In this document: positions 1 through 9,929 of the stretch, piece by piece
How the letters are laid out: every line of letters begins with the position of its first letter
How positions within the stretch are numbered: position 1 is the first letter of the stretch
Source: Bidens hawaiensis
Taxonomy: Eukaryota > Streptophyta > Magnoliopsida > Asterales > Asteraceae
Length of the DNA stretch: 64,000 nucleotides
Assembly (NCBI GenBank): GCA_021521415.1
Contig: JAIQDT010001653.1
Location: forward strand, 124,001 to 188,000
Direction of reading: 5' to 3'
Program-made: the position numbers and the translations under genes
The notes under the pieces: model-generated
Told to the model about the DNA's origin: nothing
Database searches by the model: none
The model's input: only the letters and a program-made list of their open reading frames with translations

Positions 1-1
1 A

Positions 2-383
2 AGTGGTAATGACACCATCTACAACGATCGTTTCCATGAACTGAGCCTTCGCATCCCCCACATGGTCACTCCCCTTGAACGTTCAATCGACAAGTACATC
101 TCGGATCTGCCTATGCAAATCCAAGATTCCTTCCTAAGTCGTGACCCTCAAACCCTCCATGATGCCATCACCTTAGCCAGTACCCTCACCGAGAACCATG
201 TCAAGGTAGGGACCTTGACGCAGAAAAATTACAAGAAGCCCAATGATAAGCCTGCATCCGAGCCCACCGAAGAACCCAAGTTCGAATCTTCCACACCCGA
301 GTCTTCTATGCCAAATCCTTCAAGCACAACAACAACAACTCTCCCCATTACCGCTTCAATAAAAGAAAGTCCAATTTCCAAAA
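2..383 (+). pseudogene. gag: gag, N-terminal part (Ty3/gypsy retrotransposon gag domain), broken
   Basis: Frame 2 is open from the window edge and encodes the end of the retrotransposon gag core, including YNDRFHELSL, VTPLERSIDKYI and LPMQIQDS, followed by a Lys/Pro/Glu-rich linker. These match gag of the element at 6340-16084 almost residue by residue. Near 308-325 the frame shifts relative to that homologue. At 384 the sequence jumps into a Mutator-like element, and the gag resumes after 2949. Gag forms the virus-like particle core. This copy is dead because of the frameshift and the insertion. Confidence 0.85.
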
Positions 384-505
384 GAGAAATCTGCAATCTG
401 CCTCCCTGGTTTATATCGTCGCTGGATGGGTTAACCACTGAAAAAGATTTTGTGAATGTTCTGCCACTGTGAAATTTTGACGGAGCAGTCTGTGCCATTG
501 CCGTC
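384..505 (+). repeat. Left TIR of the MULE
   Basis: The first ~70 bases are nearly identical to the reverse complement of 2871-2940, with one mismatch near base 14. Similarity then continues imperfectly to about 505 through the shared CAGTCTGTGCC motif. Confidence 0.88.
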
Positions 506-820
506 AGTTGATGGTGAGTTGACTGACCAAAAAACGTTGAAATGACCATTTTACCCCTGAGCCTATAATTAATTCTAAAACTAAATATCCAAATTTCGGT
601 AGAGGGTGGGGTTCGAACCCCCGTCCCCTGGTTTAACAACATACAAAACCAACGATTTGAAATGAACTAACATTTGAAAAATCTATACAATATGTAATAT
701 ATACTCAATACAATATGTAATATATACTCAACATTTGAACTGAACCAAGAATTGAACTAAAAAAGGTTTTTTTCTAAACCTTTTTTTTAAAACCAATTTT
801 TTGTAAAAAACTCTAACGAA

Positions 821-1740
821 CTCGTTTTTTAGTAAACTTTTCGTCCGAAAACAACGAAAAGTGTCGTTTTTAGTAAACTTTTCGTCCGAAAACGAAGAAA
901 CGACTCGTTTTTTAGTAAACTTTTCGTCCGAAAACGACGAAACGGGCCGTTTTTTAGTAAACTTTTCGTCCGAAAACGACGACACAAATAGTTTTTTAGT
1001 AAACTTTTCGCCCGGAAACGACGAAACGACTCGTTTTTTAGTAAACTTTTCGTCCGAAAACGACGAAATGGGCCGTTTTATAGTAAACTTTTCGTCCGAA
1101 AACGACGACACGACTCGTTTTTTAGTAAACTTTTCGCCCGAAAACGACGAAAGGACTCGTTTTTTAGTAAGCTTTTCGTCCGAAAACGACGAAACGACTC
1201 GTTTTTTAGTAAACTTTTCGACCGAAAAGGACGAAACGACTCGTTTTTTAGTAAACTTTTCGACCGAAAAGGACGAAATGACTCGTTTTTTAGTAAACTT
1301 TTCGTCTGAAAACAACGAAACGGGCCGTTTTTTAGTAAACTTTTCGTCCGAAAACAACGAAACGGGCCGTTTTTTGTAAACTTTTCGTCCGAAAAAACCG
1401 TTTTTCTAGTAAACTTTTCGTCCGAAAACAACGAAACGGGCCGTTTTTTAGTAAAATTTTCGTTCAAAAACGACGAAACGGCCCGTTTTTTATTGTAATT
1501 TTCACCCGAAATCAACGTAACGGCTCGTTTTTTAGTAAACTTTTCGTCCAAAAACGACGAAACGACTCGTTTTTTAGTAAACTTTTCGTCCAAAACGACG
1601 AAACGGGCCGTTTTTATTGTAATTTTAGCTCAAAATCGACGAAACGGGTCGTTTATTATTGTAATTTTTCGACGAAACGGGTCGTTTATTATTGTAATTT
1701 TAGCTCAAAAACGAAAAAACGGGTCATTTTCTAGCTCAAA
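821..1740. repeat. 42-bp minisatellite inside the MULE
   Basis: About 20 tandem copies of a unit with the core GTTTTTTAGTAAACTTTTCG, followed by TCCGAAAACGACGAAACG and a variable end. The period is 42 bp, exactly 14 codons, so it stays open in frames on both strands and produces long artificial repeat proteins. Each unit contains a small inverted repeat (TTTTCG-TC-CGAAAA). Units become ragged after ~1380 and grade into a variant with GTAATTTTAGCTCAAAA. Confidence 0.9.
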
Positions 1741-2103
1741 AACCCGAGCCCGAACACACAATGAACACAACCATTCTTATATATATATTACACAAACACA
1801 ATACATAAACACATAAACACAAACACAATACATAAACACAATACATAAACACATATATCAAAACACCCGAATTATAAACTTCGGGATTTTACGTGCCGAC
1901 CCCGACCCCGAACACTACAAAAGGAGAAGCGGGTCAAGATCCCACCTTCTATGGAAGGCCAACCGGGCTTGACCGGCAAAAGTAACAACAAAACGGACAG
2001 AAATTCTCCGAATCCGGATTCGGAGACTCAGTCCAAGTGGGACTCCGAATAACCAATTGAACCGAGTAACCAACACCAAAACCATTGTGAAGTGAAGGTG
2101 AAG

Positions 2104-2520
2104 GTACGGCGTTGGTGGCGACGATGATGGCGGCGTCGGATATTGATGGCGGCGTTGGTGATGGGTGCGTCGTTGATGGTGATGGTGATGGCGTTGGTGA
2201 TGGTGATGGCGTCGGTGATGGTGATGGTGATGGTGATGGTGATGGCGTCGGTGATGGTGATGGCGTCGGTGATGGTGATGGTTATGGCGTCGGTGATGGT
2301 GATGGCGTCGGTGATGGTGATGGCATCGGTGATGGTGATGGTGATGGATAGCGTCGGTGATGGTTATGGCGTCGGTGATGGTGATGGTGATGGATAGCGT
2401 CGGTGATGGTGATGGCGTCGGTGATGGTGATGGATGGCGTCGGTGATGGTGATGGTGATGGTGATGGATGACGTCGGTGATGGTGATGGTCTTGGTGTTG
2501 GTGATGGGTGATGGTGATGG
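2104..2520. repeat. GATGGTGATGGCGTCG low-complexity array in the MULE
   Basis: Irregular runs of GATGGT and GGCGTCGGTGAT of codon-like period give a Gly-Asp frame and a Met-Val frame. No conserved domain is present. It looks like slippage expansion rather than a gene. Confidence 0.85.
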
Positions 2521-2819
2521 TGTTGGTGTATATATATAGAAAATGTGGTGAAATTGTGGAGAAATTGTGTTGGTGATGGTGTTGGGTAAGGAAAGAAGGA
2601 AAGAGGGAGGAAGGAGGGGTGGAGAAGGGGGAAAGAGTATGGAGGAAGGAGGAAGAAGATAATACCCGGTGGTCGGACTGTCATTTTTCCCGGTAAGCTG
2701 GTTTTTTCAAGATTTTTAAAAAAATAACAAACAGAGTGGTACAGGTGTGACCCGCCAAATTTCTATTTGTAAAAAGTCTAAAACACCCTCCATCTCAATG
2801 GGTTTTAACGAAAATATTT

Positions 2820-2940
2820 AACGGATGGGCACAGACTGACACGACCAATTTTCACAGTGGTCCAAAGTTCGCAAAATCTTTTTCAGTGGTTAACCCATCC
2901 AGCGACGATATAAACCAGGGAGGCAAATTGCAGATTTCTC
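2820..2940 (-). repeat. Right TIR of the MULE
   Basis: Reverse complement of the left TIR. Bases 2871-2940 are nearly perfect and 2820-2870 imperfect. The outer end is GCAGATTTCTC, followed directly by the second TTTCCAAAA copy. Confidence 0.88.
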
Positions 2941-2949
2941 TTTCCAAAA

Positions 2950-3507
2950 CTATGTCTTTGCCCAATCGCAAGCCCAACCCACCAAGAAGCCCTACACAGG
3001 ACCCCACCCCATTATGTGATACGTGTAAATTTCACCATTCACCTAACCTCAAGTGTCGACAATGCACACATTGCGATCGATTTGGTCACCTCTTTACCAC
3101 ATGCCGTGAACGCAACCAACTCATGATGCAACCATTTACCTCGCCTCTTACCCAACCCCAAACTTTACCTTATACTCAACCGTGTACTCAATCACTCTCA
3201 ACTATTAGAGCCTGCTACAATTGTGGAGACCCTAGCCATGAATCTTAGCCATTATCGCAATGCATGCCCAAGAAGCGCACACATGAACCAAATTCAATCG
3301 TACCCAAACCAAACCACTCTATACCAAGCTTACCATGCCCAAGGTAATCAACTTCAACCAATCCAAGTTCAATCCATTCAAGCATTTCATGCCCAACCTA
3401 ATCCAGCTACCCAAGCCAAACCAAACTCATCCAACCAAGCTCAAGTTAACCAAGCTACTCAAAGTGCTCAAGGACATGCGTGTTACATCAACGATTCCCA
3501 AGTCTAA
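2950..3507 (+). pseudogene. gag: gag, C-terminal part with zinc knuckles, broken
   Basis: The gag resumes after the MULE. It shows a Cys/His array (CDTCKFHHSP, then CRQCTHCDRFGH with a later Cys) followed by a classical knuckle start, CYNCGDPSH. The knuckle is broken near 3234-3247 by a ~13-bp partial tandem duplication (two AGCCAT copies) that introduces a stop; without it the frame would read on into RNACPR. One further frameshift lies near 3003-3015. The tail is Gln/Asn/Pro-rich and ends at a stop at 3505-3507, close to where the pol-encoding homologues continue into protease. Zinc knuckles bind the packaged RNA in this family. Confidence 0.82.
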
Positions 3508-4589
3508 GCCTAACCCTTTATGAAGACATGCTACGCGAAAGATGTTTCTTTTATTTAGTTCTTTTAATTTTAAATCTAATGTATTGACTTCATTAAATCT
3601 CCAGTTTTGTTATGAATGAAAATCATGGTTATTTATGTTTGAATTTAGTTACCCATCTATTTCTATTATTACGATTATTGCACTATTTATTTTTACATGG
3701 TCTATGACCGGTTGTTTATCGTGACTATGTGCATGGCTATGCGCATGGTTATCTGATAGCACCTTATTTGTATAATGAACTACCTATGAGCGATTCCTAC
3801 AAACGTCTTGTAAATTTGGACTATGAACATGTGTTGTACATAGTTATCTAATAGGAGTCACATGTACAAATTTTATTTTGATATTTTAATATCCCAAACT
3901 CTCCAAACTCACCATGCTCTCATAGGACTCCTTCCTCACCTTACCCAATTTTATAATCTTGATTACAAGCCTCGTATATATTATTCCATCATATGATTCG
4001 TTATTCATGAATTTTTTTGTTAACCAGAGTATTTCTCGACATCATATGTTTAAGTTACTTATATAATCAAATTTTCCTTCGTTTATTTATTCCAGTTTGT
4101 TGTTATTACTTTCAATGATAAACTTAACAATTTAATTATGTTTTTCAAATTTGTTTACTAGTCATTATTTAATTTCACCCATTTATTTTGTTTCATTACT
4201 TTTGATTAAATAAGTTCATTTAATTTCAACTTAAAAGGTTTTCTCGTTTTCTTCGAACCCACACAACGGGACGAACCATGCGCATCATGCGACGACCTAA
4301 ATAATTATGAGTGCACGAATTATTATCGAAGTCCTCGAATGGAACCCATAGTGAATACGGTTGTGTGACATAACTCGGAACCTAGGGTGATTTTGGGTAA
4401 CGGTACAAATATCGATGTGATAAGGGCATGGTGGGTACGCCGTTGGTACATCCTATATATAAGTGTCCTTATCATAGTTTTCGTTTGTAGCTTTATTCGG
4501 GTCATTCAAAGATCTGTGTAATTTATATAAAAAAATTCCTTTGTTTTCTTCTTTTATGTCATGTTTTTCTTTAATATCGGGACGAAATT
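3508..4589 (+). other. Conserved non-coding 3' internal block of the gag-only element
   Basis: This AT-rich stretch has no coding potential. Several segments match the equivalent region of the second gag-only element (31577-30884, - strand). Examples are the block at 4256-4274 (matching 31210-31228) and the block at 4442-4473 containing TATATATAAGTG (matching 31012-31043). The pol-encoding element at 6340-16084 has nothing comparable between its chromodomain and its PPT. The block ends with a hairpin (4573-4589) next to the polypurine tract. Confidence 0.6.
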
Positions 4590-4590
4590 T

Positions 4591-4607
4591 CCAAAAGTAG
4601 TTAATGT
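4591..4607 (+). promoter_or_regulatory. Polypurine tract (PPT) before the 3' LTR
   Basis: CCAAAAGTAGTTAATGT abuts the LTR start TGTAACATTTCG. It matches the PPT of the element at 6340-16084 (CCAAAAGTAGGGAATGT) but has lost two G residues. It primes plus-strand DNA synthesis. Confidence 0.75.
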
Positions 4608-5455
4608 TGTAACATTTCGTTGTTTTGTCGTTCTTTTCATATTGTAATTGTGACCCAACACGATCCATACCCAGGTTCGTATTTGGAAAATTTTCAATAA
4701 AGTCTCGCATTTTGTTTAAGATTCAATCTTTATTTATTTATGTATTTAATTAATTATGTATTTAATTATATATAACTATTACTAATATGCAAAACAAGTC
4801 CTTAACTTAGCTTTAACCATTTTTGTACCCACCACCATAGATCAAGGACCAAATGGTAATTAAGCAAAATATTCCCCCTACCATAACTTGGACCATAATT
4901 TACAGACCAAATCGTGTAATTGGTGTTACCATATCATTCTTTACCATAAACCGCATTCTACCGACATTCCCTACATGGAAAGCATTAACAATTGACAGCT
5001 ATCTCATAAATGGTAAACCGCGGCTTAATGGGGTCCCTAAAACACTATATAAACGTCACCATTTTTCAATTAAACTTGCACAGATATCCCTCACTACCTC
5101 GCAAATCAAAACCCCAACATAATTATAACAAACAAACTCGTTCATATCAGTTTCGATCTCAACTTGAGCCGCAAACCCTAGTTTGTCGTTTACCCTCAAT
5201 CTGTCACCATTATAGGTAATTAATATATGTTTATGTGTGATTATTGCATGCTCTATGATAATGCTCTATATGCTTAATTGTTTATGTTATGTTTGGTGGT
5301 TCGTATTTCATCCTCATCTATCCTCATTTAGTATGATCATACATTTACCCAAGTACTTTGATTTCGTATCAATAAGAGCGGGTCCACATATATTTAGTTG
5401 TTTACATTTTCATAAGAATTGTAATACTCTTCATTTACATATGAATTGTGATTTA

Positions 5456-5490
<35 letters not shown>

Positions 5491-5784
5491 CTAAAACTTG
5501 TGTATTCTCACCAACATTCGTGTTGACAAACTCTATTTTCATACATGTTACAGGTACAAGTAGTTGATATTATTCAAGATGGAAGACAATAGTTTGACCC
5601 TAGGATATCTACTCATATTACACAAAAGAACGATTTATTTGATTTAATTATTGTAATTGTGTACGTGATTTAATGTTAATGAAATTTAATAATAATTGCC
5701 ACGTTAATTAGTGTCTTTTGAGCTACTGTCCAATCAATACGTTACGCCCCGACATGTTCCGCCGCCTTTGGTCGGGATGTGACA
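4608..5784 (+). repeat. 3' LTR of the gag-only element
   Basis: Starts TGTAACATTTCG and ends GGGATGTGACA, 1,177 bp. A TATA box (CTATATAAACG) is at 5045-5055. The 12-bp palindrome GTATGATCATAC lies at 5331-5342, 442 bp before the end, as in the other LTRs. A (TA)n run lies at about 5459-5489. The partner LTR is outside the window, so the TSD cannot be checked. Confidence 0.78.
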
Positions 5785-6339
5785 TGTTTTGTGTCTCTTG
5801 AGTAGAGTACTTATTTCAATTTATTTGAGTTTTAATGTCTAATATTAACTCTTTAATTATTAAGAAACTCTTAATCCATGCATGGATCTATATAAGTGTT
5901 CTTTTGTGTGTCATTCATGATAGAGAAAAAATAGAGAGAGAATTCTTAGAGAAGTGAGAACACTTGAAGACCTCATATGTGAAAACCTATTGAGAGGAGT
6001 ACTCTCTATTTGTTTCCATCACCAACTTATTCATCCTACTATTTTTTTTTCAATAACACTACTTTACCTAATTCAATATCGGGTGCGAGTGTCATCTCCG
6101 ACAGTACACACATTGTTCTGGTTTTTGTACCCTGGGAGACAGACAAACTCTTTATTAGAGACCCGAAATATGTTTTAAGGGAAACGTATTGAATACATGC
6201 CTCAATCATGCTCAGTATATATATTGTTTTATTCATCTTTTGTTGCATTATTAGTTAAACGGTTGTAACATTAGTATTAACAATGGTTAGAAAGTTTTGA
6301 ATTAGGATTTATATGCGTAAGTGGTAACATAGTATGAAT
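5785..6339. other. Unclassified spacer, possibly an LTR fragment
   Basis: 555 bp between two retrotransposons. It contains a TATA-like TCTATATAAGTG near 5888, then a purine-rich stretch and CACTTG, which resembles a retroelement promoter/leader. It begins TGTTTTG and has TTGTAACA at 6264-6271, but the flanks give no matching TSD. No gene is seen. Confidence 0.35.
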
Positions 6340-7366
6340 TGTCACACCCTAACCTACGGCAAAACATGCCGGGACACGACAATATTGTATCATAGCTCAG
6401 AAGACACTAAGTAAAATACACGAGCCAATATCCAAATTATCCATTCATATATCAAATTTCAAAAGCACAGACATTGTCTCAAAAATACCGTTACATATAA
6501 ATATTCAATACATAAATGACTTAAAGAAAATGTGTTCTTCATTCATCAAAGCAACCTAAGGTAACATCTAACTTCAATGCTTGATTCATCCAATAAAGCT
6601 ACCTGCGTCATGCGTGAAAATATATATTTTTGTCAACATAACCTTGAGCAAGTAAACCACAGTTTTTGAGTATATATAATAATAAAAGGACAATTCCATG
6701 CAATAATCGTACATTACTACAACTAGTAAACAATAAATAAAAGTTGTCTTTTCAACCGAATCGCAATGATAACGGTTTACTTCGACGTCGTATGATCATA
6801 CTAATGAGGATGAGGATGAGGTATCGACAAACATAAATTAAACACATAGTCATATTCGCAAGTAACAACTAATCGAGAAATTTTTTTTTACGCATATAAC
6901 GGAATTGTAGTGAAAACAATAAGTTGATTTTGAACGCATAACGCCCCCAAAATTTTAAAGCGGTAAAAAGGGGAATGTGAATTTACTTACCTTATCGGGT
7001 TGGATTAATGAGGACGTGATAATAAAATTATGATGAGAGTAGTGGGATTACACGTGGTTTACCGACAATAATTCCTATTTATATAAAATCGTGTTAAGAA
7101 ACTATAACGAATTGGAAAAGGAGTATATGACGGACCCGGGTCTCATTAAGTTAGGACATTATTAGTTTAACTATTAGGGTGCATTATTATTATTATTATA
7201 GTTATTATTATTATTATTAATATTAGAAGGTTGAATAAAATAACAATTATTAGGTATGATAGCATATACTAACGGAAACATTAGACAAAAAGACATATTT
7301 GAACATCTAACATAGATCGGTTTATTAAGCGAGTGTTAAAAAGTTTAGTTTCTTTTTCCTTGTATA

Positions 7367-7411
<45 letters not shown>

Positions 7412-8405
7412 GAAATGGGGTTTTTATGGTTCGGTCCTTTTTTATAAGATTATACTTATTAGGTGATAATAATGTGTGATAAAGGTAATAGAAGAAAAAA
7501 GAAAAAGAAGGTTTTTAAAAAATATACCAGACCGCGACCAGGGGGTTCGAACACGCGCCTGGCCGGTTCTGAGTGTTTTAAACAAACACGCACCAGCCAT
7601 TGGGTTGGTGCCTTAACTTGTGAAATATGTCGAGTTGCAAACATTAAACACAAATTTAAAACTTGAACCCAATTCAAAGATAACCCCTAGATCTAAATCC
7701 ATCCAATTGATTAACAAATACCCTCTGTTAATTGAAATTGACAAAGGGATTTCACTAACCCACAAATCCGAACTCAAAGCAAATAAAAAGTACCTTAATT
7801 AAACACGAATTGAATAAGATTCAAGAGATAGGGTTTGCGGCTCTAGCACGACTTCGAATTTGATCTTACGCTGCTTATGTGTTTAAAATAATTTAGGGGT
7901 TTGAGTCGACTAGTGGTAGAGGTGGTGTGTGCAAGTTTAATTGAAATATAAGTGAGTATTTATAGTTTTACAAGGACGATTAGGTAGCGGTCAAGAATTA
8001 CGAGATTAGTTGTCAATTATATATTGTTTACCAAGATTAGAGTGTCGGTTAAACGCGTTTTTGGTCAACCATTGATTTGGCAACATAAATTTCGTTAATT
8101 ATGCCCGAAAATTAAGGTCCAAGAAAGGTGGGGGGTCGAAGGCTGGTGAGGGTGGTGAAGAGGAGGGAAAAAAATTGTTTTGTTATTTTGTAGGTTGGTC
8201 CCTTGTCTTTGGTGTTGGATGCAAAGGTGAATTAAAGTTAGTTAAGGGGTGTTTTTGTATATGTCCCACATTTATAATCAATTATATAAAAAGGAAATAA
8301 AAAAAATATTAAACAAATATGGACTTTATTGATAGATTACCCGAACCCGAACCCGGGTCGGGTAAAGATTACAAACGAAAGATACGAAAAACCCGAAATG
8401 TCACA
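6340..8405 (-). repeat. 3' LTR of the Tekay-type element
   Basis: 2,066 bp; in element orientation it starts TGTGACATTTCGGG and ends GGGTGTGACA. A TATA box (CTATAAATAC, - strand) is at 7956-7965, the GTATGATCATAC palindrome at 6790-6801 and the U5-end hairpin at 6357-6371. It carries a (TG)n run at about 7370-7408 where the 5' LTR has a (TGTGAG)n run, an (ATT)n run near 7184-7222, and a tRNA T-arm-like GGTTCGAACAC at 7544-7554. Confidence 0.92.
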
Positions 8406-8422
8406 ACATTCCCTACTTTTGG
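8406..8422 (-). promoter_or_regulatory. Polypurine tract
   Basis: On the - strand CCAAAAGTAGGGAATGT directly precedes the 3' LTR. A perfect stem-loop (7-bp arms AATTTCG/CGAAATT, 3-nt loop) at 8424-8440 sits immediately upstream of it. Confidence 0.8.
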
Positions 8423-8442
8423 AAATTTCGTTCCGAAATTAG

Positions 8443-9929
8443 AGATTAAGTCGTAAGGAAGAGGTGCGGGTACTTAGCTTTCATTTTGTCCTCACACTCC
8501 CAAGTGAGCTCAGGACCACGTATGGATTGACAACGAACTTTAACAAGAGGGATACACTACGCTTGGTCTCTTTATCCATACGATCCATGATCTCAACGGG
8601 TTTCTCGATAGCACACATAGATTCATTAATTTGTACTTCATCGAGGGGTATATGGAGGTTACCCTCGGCTAAGAATTTCTTGAGATTGGAAACATGAAAA
8701 GTTGGATGAACATTGGAAAGCTCATCCGGTAGATCGCGACGTAAGCAACTCTACCACCCTTTAAACGATCTCAAACGGGCCAACAAAACGAGGAGATAGT
8801 TTATTCCTTTTGCCAAAACGAATTACCCATTTCCAAGGAGATACTTTAAGGAAAACACGATCACCAACATTGAACTCGAGAGGTGTACGGCGCTTATCGA
8901 CGTAGCTCTTTTGACGACTACAAGCGGCAAGAAGATTTTGACGAATGAGAACGATTCGATCGGAAGTTTCTTAAACAAGCTCGGGACCGGTGATTTGCGA
9001 TTCACCACCAACCTCGTTCCAAAAAACTGGGGAACGATATTTTCGGCCATTGAGAGCTTCAAAGGATGCCATGCCAATACTAGTGTGAAAACTATTATTG
9101 TAGGAAAACTTCACAAGTGGTAAGTGAGTATCCCAATTTCCACCAAAGTCTAGTATGCAAGAGCGGAGCATATCTTAGAGAGTTTGGATCGTTCTCTCGG
9201 ATTGACCATCGGTTTGCGGGTGATAAGCGGTGCTTAGATTAATACGGGTACCCAAGGCGGTTTGCAACGATTCCAAAAATGAGAGGTAAACCGACCATCA
9301 CGATAGGAGATAATGGTCAACAGTGTTCCATGGCAGCAAATAATGTTCTTGACATAGAGCCGGGCTAATTCGCTCACGGAGGACTTTTCTCGGAACGGTA
9401 CGAAGTGAGCCGACTTGGTCAAACGATGAACAATCAACCAAATACTATCATTGCGGCTTTGAGTAGTGGGGAGTTTAGTAACGAAATCCATGGCTATATC
9501 TTCCCATTTCCAAACGAGGTTCGGAGGTTGCTCGAGCAAACCAAACAGCTTTTGATGCTCGGCTTTAACCTTAGAGCAAGTGAGGCACTTAGATACATAT
9601 ACCGCGATGTATTTCTTCATTCCCGACCACCAAAACATGGAACGAAGATCGACATACATTTTATCCGCACCGGGATGAGTAAAGTATCGTTACTTATAAG
9701 CTTCATCGAGGATGAACATTCGAAGATCGTCACGATCGGGAACCCATAATCGGTCCAAATATAAGAGTAAGATATTACGTTTGGTTTCAAAGTTGGAGTT
9801 CGGCGCCACACGACATCTTGTCGTATAAGTTACCCTCGGTGACGGAGACGTGTTGTGCGTCGAACATGCTGTATTGGAGGTCAGATTGGATGGTGGCACA
9901 TTGGAGCAAGACGGATTTAATATGATTCT
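8443..9929 (-). pseudogene. Integrase with C-terminal chromodomain, decayed
   Basis: The zinc-binding part ends in KCLTCSKVKAEHQ. The DDE core follows: MDFVTKLP carries the first Asp. The second block reads ISYRDGRF, where the usual ISDRDGRF Asp is now Tyr, removing a catalytic residue. The third part continues as [20 protein letters not shown] and ITGPELV in a shifted frame. The C-terminus (about 8460-8700) shows HVSNLKKFLAE, VEIMDR and, across further frameshifts, the GPELTWE and KYPHLF pieces that mark the Tekay chromodomain. Integrase joins the cDNA to the genome, and the chromodomain directs it to heterochromatin. At least three frameshifts are present. Confidence 0.85.

Larger units (their letters stand above)
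384..2940. mobile_element. Non-autonomous Mutator-like element (MULE)
   Basis: Long terminal inverted repeats begin GAGAAATCTGCAAT on both strands. The element is flanked by a perfect 9-bp target duplication, TTTCCAAAA (375-383 and 2941-2949). Removing 384-2940 plus one TSD copy rejoins the gag region as in the homologous elements. A 9-bp TSD with TIRs of about 120 bp is the Mutator hallmark. No transposase (MURA) motif is present. The inside is mostly a 42-bp minisatellite, a GATGGT-type repeat and AT-rich spacer, so it would need a transposase supplied in trans. Confidence 0.9.
1..5784 (+). mobile_element. Gag-only LTR retrotransposon (TR-GAG-like), 5' part outside window
   Basis: The order is gag (from before base 1 to 3507), a non-coding 3' block, a purine tract and one LTR ending at 5784. 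No protease, reverse transcriptase, RNase H or integrase motif occurs between the gag stop and the LTR, so this copy is gag-only. The gag is close to that of the Tekay-type element at 6340-16084, and the 3' block matches the gag-only element at 28856-36193. The 5' LTR and primer site lie upstream of the window. A Mutator-like element interrupts the gag. An old deletion of pol is possible, but the shared 3' block in the second gag-only element argues for an established non-autonomous lineage. Confidence 0.75.

Noticed and set aside
728..1593. Three overlapping repeat-rich ORFs of 171-209 codons on both strands
   Set aside because: They are produced by the 42-bp minisatellite, whose period is a multiple of three; no domain and equal openness on both strands.
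821..1740. Possible CRISPR-like array
   Set aside because: Units are contiguous without unique spacers, and the setting is a plant transposon.
2112..2684. Gly-Asp, Met-Val and Pro-rich ORFs
   Set aside because: Translation artefacts of the GATGGT low-complexity array and its flank.
5785..6271. Copia solo LTR (TGTTTT...TAACA)
   Set aside because: The ends look right but the flanks give no target duplication and the left end is simply adjacent to another LTR.
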